From Betaproteobacteria bacterium (lineage in GTDB: Bacteria; Pseudomonadota; Gammaproteobacteria; Burkholderiales; Usitatibacteraceae): a stretch of 6,163 nt of DNA. Both the position numbers and the translations under genes were made by a program. Of the stretch, positions 1-5,539 are shown in pieces. The notes beneath the pieces were generated by a model, which saw nothing but the letters and a program-made list of their open reading frames with translations, was not told where the DNA came from and ran no database searches. The DNA lies in the NCBI GenBank assembly GCA_012274175.1, contig JAAOZZ010000142.1, positions 1-6,163 of the forward strand. The letters are read 5' to 3'. The number at the start of each line of letters is the position of its first letter. Positions within the stretch are counted from its first letter, which is position 1.

Positions 1-495
1 ATCGCGGTGGTGGTGGGGCTGGGCGCCATGATCTCCGCGGTGGGCCTCGCGCGCAGGCCGAGCGTGCGCGGCCTGGGCAAATGGATCGCCATCGGCGCGT
101 GCGTCGCGGGACTGGGAGCCGTCGGCTTCGGCCTGTCGCGCGAGATCTGGCTCTCGGTGCCGCTCATGATGATGACCGGCTTCGGCATGTTCATGACGGG
201 GGCCACGTGCAACACGATCCTGCAGACGATGGTGCACGAGGAGAAGCGCAGCCGCGTCATGAGCTACTACACGATGTTCTTCATCGGCGTGGCACCCCTG
301 GGGCACTACAGCGCGGGGTGGCTCGCCGAGCACATCGGCGCACCCCTCACGTTCGTGGCCGGAGGCATCATCGCGCTCGCCACGGGCCTCGTGTTCGCGC
401 TGCAGCTCCCCTCGTTCCGCGCCCACCTGCGGCTGGTCTACGTGAGCCGGGGTATCATCCCGGCCACCGAGGACACGCGAATGGGCAACCCATGA
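1..495 (+). CDS. MFS transporter, C-terminal part (5' end outside window)
   Basis: This is the last 164 residues of a major facilitator superfamily transporter of the inner membrane, probably an exporter. The frame is open from base 1, so the gene starts upstream of the window. About five hydrophobic segments are visible, near residues 1-17, 28-46, 50-70, 88-108 and 116-134. A conserved stretch around residues 69-112 (CNTILQTMV, then RSRVMSYYTMFFIGVAPLG, then GWLAEHIGAP) resembles the C-terminal half of MFS_3/EntS-like exporters, where the same order of Gln, Arg-Val-Met-Ser and Pro-Leu-Gly is typical. A short hydrophilic tail follows the last helix. The stop overlaps the next gene's start as ATGA, so the two are probably translationally coupled. 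Substrate cannot be told from this fragment. Family assignment is firm; the exporter role is inference. Confidence 0.88.
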   Translation: MAVVVGLGAMISAVGLARRPSVRGLGKWIAIGACVAGLGAVGFGLSREIWLSVPLMMMTGFGMFMTGATCNTILQTMVHEEKRSRVMSYYTMFFIGVAPLGHYSAGWLAEHIGAPLTFVAGGIIALATGLVFALQLPSFRAHLRLVYVSRGIIPATEDTRMGNP

Positions 496-1313
496 CCACG
501 CTCGCCGGCCGGACGCTCTTCATCACCGGCGCCTCCCGGGGCATCGGGCGCGAGATCGCGCTGCGCGCGGCGCGCGACGGGGCCCGGATCGCGGTGGCGG
601 CCAAGACCGCCGAGCCCCACCCGAAGCTTGCGGGCACGATCCACAGCGTCGCCGCCGAGATCGAGGCCGCGGGCGGCAAGGCGCTCGCGCTCCAGCTCGA
701 CGTGCGCGACGATGCCGCGATCGCGCAGGCGGTCGCGCGCGCGGCCGAGGCCTTCGGCGGCATCGACATCCTCGTGAACAACGCGAGCGCCATCAGCCTC
801 ACGCCCACCCTGGCCACGCCCGCCAGGAGATTCGACCTCATGATGGGCGTGAACGCGCGCGCGACGTTCCTCTGCTCCCAGGCGTGCATCCCATGGCTCA
901 GGAAATCGCCCAACGCCCACATCCTCAACCTCTCGCCGCCGCTCGCGATGCAGGCGCGCTGGTTCGCGGGACACCTGGCCTACACGATGTCGAAGTACGG
1001 CATGAGCATGTGCACGCTCGGCATGGCCGAGGAGCTGCGCGGCGACGGCATCGCGGTGAACTCCCTCTGGCCGCGCACCACGATCGCCACCGCCGCCGTC
1101 GAGGTGCACTTTCCCCCGGCGATCCTCGCGGCGAGCCGCCATCCCGCCATCATGGCCGATGCGGCCCACGCGATCCTCACCGGCGACGCGCGCTCGGGCA
1201 CGGGACAGTTCCTGATCGACGAGGAAGTGCTGCGCGGCCGGGGCGTGACCGATTTCGACCGCTACGCCGTGACGCCCGGCGTGGCGCTCTTCACCGACCT
1301 CTTCGTGGACTGA
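492..1313 (+). CDS. Short-chain dehydrogenase/reductase, HSDL2-like
   Basis: A 273-residue NAD(P)-dependent oxidoreductase of the SDR superfamily, presumably cytoplasmic. The cofactor motif TGASRGIG is at residues 12-19, the structural NNAS at 96-99, and the likely catalytic set is Asn121, Ser148, Tyr164 and Lys168 (YTMSK). Segments such as AAKTAEPHPKLAGTI (36-50), DILVNNASAISL (92-103), HILNLSPPL (143-151) and KYGMSM (168-173) closely recall the N-terminal SDR domain of animal hydroxysteroid dehydrogenase-like protein 2. The SCP2 sterol-carrier domain of the animal protein is absent, so this is a stand-alone SDR. The start at 492 is chosen because it lies just before the cofactor strand and forms an ATGA overlap with the MFS gene; there is no strong ribosome site, which suits coupling. 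The frame stays open further upstream, but that part is out of character and overlaps the transporter. Substrate is unknown; fatty-acid or steroid-like alcohols are a family-based guess. Confidence 0.93.
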   Translation: MTTLAGRTLFITGASRGIGREIALRAARDGARIAVAAKTAEPHPKLAGTIHSVAAEIEAAGGKALALQLDVRDDAAIAQAVARAAEAFGGIDILVNNASAISLTPTLATPARRFDLMMGVNARATFLCSQACIPWLRKSPNAHILNLSPPLAMQARWFAGHLAYTMSKYGMSMCTLGMAEELRGDGIAVNSLWPRTTIATAAVEVHFPPAILAASRHPAIMADAAHAILTGDARSGTGQFLIDEEVLRGRGVTDFDRYAVTPGVALFTDLFVD

Positions 1314-1329
1314 AGCGCCCTAGCGCTTC
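1312..1329. terminator. Candidate bidirectional terminator hairpin between convergent genes
   Basis: A perfect 7-bp inverted repeat (GAAGCGC, loop CCTA, GCGCTTC) spans the stop of the dehydrogenase gene and the stop of the tusA-like gene on the other strand. The two stop codons lie only 6 bp apart, and the hairpin covers both. On the plus strand TTCATG follows rather than a run of T, and on the minus strand AGTCC follows, so it is not a classic intrinsic terminator. Position and symmetry argue for a role at the junction, but this is inference. Confidence 0.42.
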
Positions 1330-1547
1330 TTCATGAAGAAGGTGAAGTCCGGGCCGTCGGAATGGGAGAGCAGCTCGTTACCGGTCTGCTTGCAGAAGGC
1401 CTGGAAATCCTTGACCGACCCCGGGTCCGTGGCCACCACTTTCAGCACCTGGCCCGTGGAAAGGTCGCCCAGGGCCTTCTTGGCCCGCAGGATGGGCAGC
1501 GGGCAATTGAGCCCGCGCACGTCGAGTTCGCGATCGAAAGCTTGCAT
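1320..1547 (-). CDS. tusA: TusA/SirA-family sulfur carrier protein
   Basis: A 75-residue cytoplasmic sulfur-transfer protein of the TusA (SirA/YhhP) family. The hallmark is the near-N-terminal RGLNCPLP at residues 11-18, with Cys15 the expected persulfide-carrying residue in the CPxP motif. The following helix (ILRAKKALGDL), the strand VLKVVATDPGSVKDF and the C-terminal FTFFMKKR strand complete the small two-layer fold; length is normal. The ATG at 1547 has a good ribosome site (GGGAGG, 7 bases upstream). The gene lies 46 bp after moaC on the same strand. Family members relay sulfur from cysteine desulfurase for tRNA thiolation, influence molybdopterin synthesis, or act in cytoplasmic sulfur oxidation. 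The moaC neighbour and the soxXA genes beyond make the last two attractive here. The symbol names the family; the exact role is not proven. Confidence 0.93.
   Translation of the reverse strand: MQAFDRELDVRGLNCPLPILRAKKALGDLSTGQVLKVVATDPGSVKDFQAFCKQTGNELLSHSDGPDFTFFMKKR
1326..1341. repeat. 16-bp perfect palindrome in the 3' end of tusA
   Basis: CTTCTTCATGAAGAAG is exactly self-complementary. It lies within the last codons of the tusA-like gene (encoding FFMKK) and shares its left four bases with the right arm of the junction hairpin at 1312-1329. It may be a coincidence of codon choice, or it may extend the secondary structure at the convergent 3' ends as an alternative fold. Confidence 0.5.
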
Positions 1548-1554
1548 GGCGGTG

Positions 1555-1560
1555 CCTCCC
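1555..1560 (-). promoter_or_regulatory. Ribosome binding site of the tusA-like gene
   Basis: GGGAGG on the minus strand, 7 bases before the ATG at 1547. It is the clearest Shine-Dalgarno sequence in the window and fixes the tusA start. Most other starts here overlap the preceding gene and lack one. Confidence 0.75.
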
Positions 1561-1593
1561 GAAGGCCGTCCAGAATAACATGGGGTGCGGCGG

Positions 1594-2073
1594 TCACGGG
1601 GCCGCGTAGGGCCCCGATTTCCCGCCCCGTTTCTCGAGCAGGCGGATGGACTCCATGACCATGCCGCGGTCCACCGCCTTGCACATATCGTAGATCGTGA
1701 GCAGGGCCACCTGCACCGCGGCGAGCGCCTCCATCTCCACGCCGGTGCGCGCCGTGCACTCGACCGTGGCCCGGCAATCGATGGCGCTCGCGGCCGCGTC
1801 GGGCGCGAACTCCACGGCCACCGAGGTGAGCGCGACCGGGTGGCACAGGGGCACGAGATCGGAGGTGCGCTTGGCGGCCTGGATCGCCGCGATGCGCGCG
1901 ACGCCCAGCACGTCGCCCTTCTTCGCCGTGCCCGCGAGCACGATCGCCAGCGTCTCGGGCCGCATGCGGATGCGCCCGCCCGCCACGGCCACGCGGTGCG
2001 TCTCGGGCTTGGACGCGACGTCCACCATGCGGGCCGCGCCGCGCTCGTCGAAATGGGTCAGCTTTTCCGTCAT
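1594..2073 (-). CDS. moaC: Cyclic pyranopterin monophosphate synthase MoaC
   Basis: A 159-residue enzyme of molybdenum cofactor synthesis. MoaC converts the MoaA product (3',8-cyclo-7,8-dihydro-GTP) to cyclic pyranopterin monophosphate, and is a cytoplasmic hexamer in known cases. Diagnostic stretches are [14 protein letters not shown] (6-19), [20 protein letters not shown] (51-70), LCHP (76-79), TGVEMEAL (110-117), YDMCKA (128-133) and the terminal GGKSG (150-154). Residues matching the E. coli active site are Lys52, His78, Glu113, Glu115, Asp129 and Lys132, all offset by one. Length equals the family norm. The ATG at 2073 (MTEKLTHF) is chosen by homology; in-frame ATGs at 2133 and 2139 would add a low-complexity extension. 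None has a strong ribosome site. moaC heads a two-gene unit with tusA and diverges from the bepA-like gene across a 75-bp gap. Confidence 0.96.
   Translation of the reverse strand: MTEKLTHFDERGAARMVDVASKPETHRVAVAGGRIRMRPETLAIVLAGTAKKGDVLGVARIAAIQAAKRTSDLVPLCHPVALTSVAVEFAPDAAASAIDCRATVECTARTGVEMEALAAVQVALLTIYDMCKAVDRGMVMESIRLLEKRGGKSGPYAAP
1597..1616. repeat. GC-rich inverted repeat next to the moaC stop
   Basis: A 7-bp perfect stem (CGGGGCC / GGCCCCG) with a 6-base loop lies in the last codons of moaC, one base before its stop. No T-run follows on the minus strand, so it is a poor intrinsic terminator. It could pause transcription or shield the 3' end of moaC before tusA. In such GC-rich DNA chance occurrence is quite possible. 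Confidence 0.3.
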
Positions 2074-2076
2074 AAT
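2048..2076 (+). promoter_or_regulatory. Possible sigma-70 promoter for the bepA-soxX-soxA unit
   Basis: TCGAAA (4 of 6 to the -35 consensus) and CATAAT (5 of 6 to the -10 consensus) are separated by 17 bp on the plus strand. They lie over the 5' end of the divergent moaC gene. Transcription would begin near 2083, giving a leader of about 65 nt before the proposed GTG start at 2149. It is the most AT-rich hexamer pair near the gene, but a consensus match alone is weak evidence. Confidence 0.3.
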
Positions 2077-2148
2077 GGCATTCACGCTCGCCGAACCGCC
2101 GGGGGTCCGGCCGTCATAGTAGCAGTTCGCCATGTCCATCCCGATCGA

Positions 2149-3612
2149 GTGAATCTCCGCGCCCTCACCGCCTTCCTCCTGCTGGTCTGCTACGGGACCG
2201 CCGCGCTTCCCCAGGGCCTTCCGGACCTGGGAGACGCCTCGTCCGCCCAGCTGTCCGACGCCCAGGAACGCACCATCGGCAACCGCATCATGCGCGAGGT
2301 GCGGTTCGACAAGGAATACGTCGACGACCCCGAGATCGCCGACTACATCTCGTCGCTGGGCGCGCGCCTGCTCGCCGCCGCCGACGGTCCCCGGCGCTCC
2401 ATCGATTTCTTCGTCGTGCAGGACGACACGGTCAACGCGTTCGCGCTCGTGGGAGGCCATATCGGCGTGCACACGGGCCTGATCCTGCTCACCCAGAACG
2501 AATCGGAGCTGGCGGGCGTGGTGGGCCACGAGATCGGCCACATCCTCCAGCGCCACCAGGCGCGCATGATCCACGACCAGCGCGGAGTCCAGTTCACCTC
2601 GCTCGCCGCCCTCGCGCTCGCCATCCTCGCCGCGCGCGGAGGCAGCAGCCAAAGCGGGCAGATCACCGAGGCCGCGGTGGCATCGGCCGGGGCGATCCAG
2701 ATGCAGAGCCAGATCGACTACACGCGCGAGCATGAGCGCGAGGCCGACCGCGTGGGGCTTTCGCTCCTTGAGCGCGCCGGGTTCTCTCCCAGGGCGATGG
2801 TGACCTTCTTCGAGCGCCTGCTGCGGGCCAACCGCGTGAACGAGTTCAAGGGCGCCCCCGCCTACCTGCAGTCCCACCCGCTCACCACCGAGCGCATCGC
2901 GGACATGCAGGACCGCGTGGAGAACCTGCCCCCGCGCCTGGTGGCCGATTCCTTCGAGTACCGCATCGTGCGCTCCAAGTTGCGCGCCGGGGCCGGCTCG
3001 CCCGCCGAGGCCGTGGCGCTCTTCCGCAAGATGCTCGAGGACAAGACCGTCGTGCGCCCGCGCGAGGACGTCTACGGGCTCGCGCTCGCGCTGCGGCGCG
3101 ACCGGCAATTCGACGCGGCCTGGAAGACGCTCGCGCCGCTGCGCGAGGGCGGCCATCCCCATCCCGCGTTCGAGCTGCTCGCCGGCAAGCTCCTCGTCGA
3201 CATGGACCGGCCCGCGGAGGCCCTCGGAGTCTTTCGCGCGGCCCTGCGCCAGCACCCGGAGCAGCGCGCCATCGCCTACGCGTACCTCGACCTGCTGGTG
3301 CAGCTGGATCGGCCGAAGGACGCGCTCGCGTACCTGGAGGAGCGGCTGCGCACGGTGCAGGACGATGCGCGCCTGTACGAGATCCAGGCCCGGGCCTTCG
3401 AGGCCGTGGGCAAGAGCGTGGCGCAGCACCGCTCGCTCGCCGAGGCGCAGTATCGCCGCGGAAACCTCGCCGCCGCGGTCGAGCAGCTCGAGATCGCGGT
3501 CAAGGCGAAGGGCGATTTCTACGAGTCGTCGAGCGCCGAGGCGCGCCTGCGCGAGATGCGTGCGCTGCTCGAGAACGAACGCGCCGCCGAGAAGGCGCTC
3601 AAGATCAGCTGA
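2149..3612 (+). CDS. bepA: BepA-like periplasmic M48 metalloprotease with TPR domain
   Basis: A 487-residue protein, the same length as E. coli BepA (YfgC), a periplasmic zinc protease/chaperone that assists or removes outer-membrane proteins at the BAM complex and LptD. A signal peptide is visible (residues 1-19, hydrophobic core [15 protein letters not shown]). The peptidase domain carries [10 protein letters not shown] (96-105), the zinc site HEIGH (His127, Glu128, His131), and EHEREAD, where Glu196 is the likely third ligand. SHPLT places His243 at the position of the regulatory histidine of E. coli BepA. From about residue 280 the chain is TPR-like helices ([33 protein letters not shown]). 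The GTG at 2149 is chosen because it sits directly before the signal peptide; no in-frame ATG lies closer than 2053, inside moaC, and the ribosome site is weak. The stop overlaps soxX (TGATG). A neighbouring sox operon is not usual for bepA, so a role specific to Sox proteins is possible but unproven. Confidence 0.92.
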   Translation: MNLRALTAFLLLVCYGTAALPQGLPDLGDASSAQLSDAQERTIGNRIMREVRFDKEYVDDPEIADYISSLGARLLAAADGPRRSIDFFVVQDDTVNAFALVGGHIGVHTGLILLTQNESELAGVVGHEIGHILQRHQARMIHDQRGVQFTSLAALALAILAARGGSSQSGQITEAAVASAGAIQMQSQIDYTREHEREADRVGLSLLERAGFSPRAMVTFFERLLRANRVNEFKGAPAYLQSHPLTTERIADMQDRVENLPPRLVADSFEYRIVRSKLRAGAGSPAEAVALFRKMLEDKTVVRPREDVYGLALALRRDRQFDAAWKTLAPLREGGHPHPAFELLAGKLLVDMDRPAEALGVFRAALRQHPEQRAIAYAYLDLLVQLDRPKDALAYLEERLRTVQDDARLYEIQARAFEAVGKSVAQHRSLAEAQYRRGNLAAAVEQLEIAVKAKGDFYESSSAEARLREMRALLENERAAEKALKIS

Positions 3613-3956
3613 TGCGCAACCTCGCGGCGTTGGTCCTCGCGGCGGCGGCCGCCGCCCTGCCCGCGGCGGCGGCTCCCGCACCCACGGGCGCGGAGCTGTT
3701 CGCGCGCTCCGACAAGGGCTTTTGCATCGCTTGCCACCAGGTGCCGAAGGGCGCCGGGCCCGCCACGCGCTCGGACCTGGGCCCGGCGCTCGAAGGACGT
3801 CGCATGCGCGAGCTGGGTCGCGCGGCGCTGCGCGCGATCGTGGTCGATCCCATGCGCGCCAATCCCGGCACGGTCATGCCGCCCTATGGCCGCCACCGCA
3901 TCCTCGACGACGCCGAGATCGACCGCGTGGTCGACTACCTCGATGCGCTGCCCTAG
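3612..3956 (+). CDS. soxX: SoxX, sulfur-oxidation c-type cytochrome subunit
   Basis: A 114-residue periplasmic mono-heme cytochrome c, the small subunit of SoxXA, which oxidatively joins thiosulfate to the cysteine of the SoxYZ carrier. An Ala-rich signal peptide covers residues 1-20 or so. The heme site is CIACH (Cys38, Cys41, His42). The sixth ligand is probably Met89 in [13 protein letters not shown] (86-98), a stretch typical of SoxX. The C-terminal helix ([15 protein letters not shown]) is the usual cytochrome c end. The ATG at 3612 shares a base with the preceding TGA, so translation is probably coupled to the protease gene; no strong ribosome site is seen. soxA follows with an overlap of 14 bases. 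Confidence 0.95.
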   Translation: MRNLAALVLAAAAAALPAAAAPAPTGAELFARSDKGFCIACHQVPKGAGPATRSDLGPALEGRRMRELGRAALRAIVVDPMRANPGTVMPPYGRHRILDDAEIDRVVDYLDALP

Positions 3957-4779
3957 CCTCGCGCGCCTGGCGGCGATCGCGTGCTCGCTCGCGGCCGTGG
4001 CGGCGATCGCCGCGCCCTCCGCGGACAGGGACCAGGTCCGGGAGCGCCTCCAGGCCCTGCTGCCCGGCATGTCGCCGGCGGATTTCGCGCTGGGCTCCGC
4101 CGCGTTCGACGAGGGGCTGCGGGCGCAGATCGAGCAGAACGCGGGAGCGGCCTCCCCGGTGCTCGAGGAAGGCGCGCGCATCTGGAAACGCAAGTTCCGC
4201 GACGGGCGCTCCCTCGCCTCGTGCTTTCCCAACGGGGGACGGCGCATCGCCGGCGCATACCCGCAGTTCCATCCCCGCCTCAAGCTCGTGATGACCCTCG
4301 AAATGGCGATCAACCAGTGCCTGAAGATCCACCGCGAGGCGCTCCTCGAGACGGCCGACCCGAAGACGATGGGCGCGGTCACGGCGTACCTGCGCTCGCT
4401 CTCCGACGGGCGCAGGATCGCGGTGCGCGTGCCCGCGGGCGCGCAGGCGAGCTTCGAGCAGGGGCGACGCTTCTACTTCTCCCGTCTCGGGCAGCGCAAC
4501 TTCGCCTGCGCCTCGTGCCATGTCCAGGGCGCGGGCAAGCGCTACGCGGATGCCGCGCTCTCCCCGGCCATCGGCCAGGCGACCCATTGGCCCGTCATAC
4601 GGGACGGCATGGCGGTGAGCCTGCAGGGACAGATTCGCGAGTGCCTCGAGCGCATGGGCGCCGCACCCTTTCCGGCGGGATCCGAGGAGCTCAACAACCT
4701 CGAGTATTTCCTCACCTATCTTTCCAACGGGCTCGCCATCAAGGCCAATGCGTGGCGGGCGCCGCGCGCCGCGCCCTAG
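3943..4779 (+). CDS. soxA: SoxA, sulfur-oxidation diheme-family cytochrome (appears mono-heme)
   Basis: A 278-residue periplasmic cytochrome c, the catalytic subunit of SoxXA. A signal peptide spans about residues 1-24 (ends AIAA). Only one heme motif is present, CASCH at 189-193, in the C-terminal domain; the expected thiolate ligand, often a modified cysteine, is Cys234 in QIRECLERMG. In the N-terminal domain, where diheme SoxA has a second CxxCH, there is instead Cys94 (ASCFPNGG) and Cys126 (INQCLKIH). They probably form a disulfide, as in known mono-heme SoxA proteins. GRSLASCFPNGG and the helix around NNLEYFLTYLSNG (251-263) are family-like. The ATG at 3943 gives a proper signal peptide and overlaps soxX by 14 bases; an ATG at 3886 would add a stretch that is only the soxX sequence in another frame. 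One base separates its stop from that of the opposing pilin-accessory gene, so no soxB follows. Confidence 0.95.
   Translation: MRCPSLARLAAIACSLAAVAAIAAPSADRDQVRERLQALLPGMSPADFALGSAAFDEGLRAQIEQNAGAASPVLEEGARIWKRKFRDGRSLASCFPNGGRRIAGAYPQFHPRLKLVMTLEMAINQCLKIHREALLETADPKTMGAVTAYLRSLSDGRRIAVRVPAGAQASFEQGRRFYFSRLGQRNFACASCHVQGAGKRYADAALSPAIGQATHWPVIRDGMAVSLQGQIRECLERMGAAPFPAGSEELNNLEYFLTYLSNGLAIKANAWRAPRAAP
4757..4776. repeat. Inverted repeat at the soxA 3' end
   Basis: GGGCGC and GCGCCC form a 6-bp perfect stem around an 8-base loop, just before the soxA stop. It also lies just past the stop of the minus-strand pilin-accessory gene. It could act as a weak bidirectional stop where there is only one intergenic base. 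There is no T-run, and the local sequence is so rich in GC dinucleotides that chance is a serious alternative. Confidence 0.25.
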
Positions 4780-4780
4780 C

Positions 4781-5539
4781 TCACCACGGGTCGATCGCGA
4801 CGTAGCCCTCGATGCGCCCGGTGGCCGCGTCCACCAGCACCGACATGTCCTTCTTGCGCGCCCGCAGCGGCAGGAACTTCAGCCGCTCCTCGGGCATGCC
4901 TGTCGCCGCGATCGCCCGCGCGAGGGTCGCGGCCGCCTCGGGATGGCGCTCGCCGAGCTTCGCGAGCGGCTGCGCCTTCGTGCGCACGAGGTCGAGCTGC
5001 ATCTCGTACGGGACGTAGTACTGGGGGAAGGTCTTGAGGTCCACGCCCTGGATCGCCGACATCATGAGGCTCATCTGCTCGCCGGGATCGGTCGGCATCT
5101 CGGCGGCGGCGAGCCGCGGCCGCAGGTGCGGAAGCGTGCGGAACTCGGCCCGCTGCACCTTCGCGAGCTCCTCGTCGCGGATCTCGTCCGCCGCCGTGAT
5201 CTCGAAGCGGTCGCGCACGAAGAGCATGTACACGGGACGCGCCTGGGATATGACGAAAGCGCCGTAGGAAAACGCCGCCGCCTGCAGCGTGGCGATCACT
5301 GCCAGGTCGAAGACCAGGAGGTGGCGCGCCTTGCCCGGCGCGAAGACGATGAGGGTCACGAGCGGCCCGAGGATCACGTCAACGGCCACCAGGATGAGAA
5401 TCAGCCCGTCGGCACCCATGGCCTCGAAGTAGGGTGGCGGAAACCAGATGCCGAGCATCGCGGCCGCGGCGATGCTCGCCACGAGCGCGCTGATGCCGAG
5501 GTGGACGAGTGCCGCGCGGATGCGCCGTGTCATGGTCAT
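4781..5539 (-). CDS. TfpX/TfpZ-like type IV pilin accessory protein
   Basis: A 252-residue inner-membrane protein. The N-terminus is a basic start (TRRIR) followed by a membrane helix at about 9-32, the motif WFPPPYFEAMG (32-42), a second helix at about 44-66 (LILILVAVDVILGPLVTLIVF) and a third at about 76-98. The conserved QARPVYMLFVRDRFE (99-113) leads into a soluble domain of about 140 residues, ending GRIEGYVAIDPW. This order (W-PPPYF, VDV-LGPL-T, ARPVY-F--DRF) fits the TfpX/TfpZ pilin accessory family, which assists assembly or stability of particular type IV pilins in pseudomonads and betaproteobacteria. The ATG at 5539 overlaps the upstream stop as ATGA; ATG 5533 is an alternative, and an upstream in-frame ATG at 5566 lies inside the previous gene. 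No pilin gene is in the window; one may lie beyond the right edge. Confidence 0.82.
   Translation of the reverse strand: MTMTRRIRAALVHLGISALVASIAAAAMLGIWFPPPYFEAMGADGLILILVAVDVILGPLVTLIVFAPGKARHLLVFDLAVIATLQAAAFSYGAFVISQARPVYMLFVRDRFEITAADEIRDEELAKVQRAEFRTLPHLRPRLAAAEMPTDPGEQMSLMMSAIQGVDLKTFPQYYVPYEMQLDLVRTKAQPLAKLGERHPEAAATLARAIAATGMPEERLKFLPLRARKKDMSVLVDAATGRIEGYVAIDPW

Noticed and set aside
438..1201. Minus-strand frames opposite the dehydrogenase gene
   Set aside because: No motifs, and the plus strand carries the complete SDR signature set over the same bases.
2090..2125. Promoter for moaC on the minus strand (TACTAT, TGGACA nearby)
   Set aside because: The hexamers match partly, but their spacing (about 11 bp) is far from 16-18 bp, so no convincing sigma-70 promoter is claimed.
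2179..2200. Possible lipoprotein signal in the protease (LLLVCYG)
   Set aside because: The residue before Cys13 is Val, not Gly/Ala/Ser, so it does not fit a lipobox; an ordinary signal peptide cut after the TAA segment fits better.
2140..3681. Very long open frame on the minus strand opposite the bepA-like gene, continuous with moaC
   Set aside because: Its translation is rich in Arg, Ala, Gly and Leu with no recognisable motif, and the plus strand encodes a full BepA-like protein with all catalytic motifs. Long antisense frames are expected in GC-rich DNA. True MoaC homology begins at the ATG at 2073.
3365..4291. 308-codon plus-strand frame across bepA, soxX and soxA
   Set aside because: Extreme Arg/Ser/Ala composition and no motifs; it is the out-of-frame reading of three well-supported genes.
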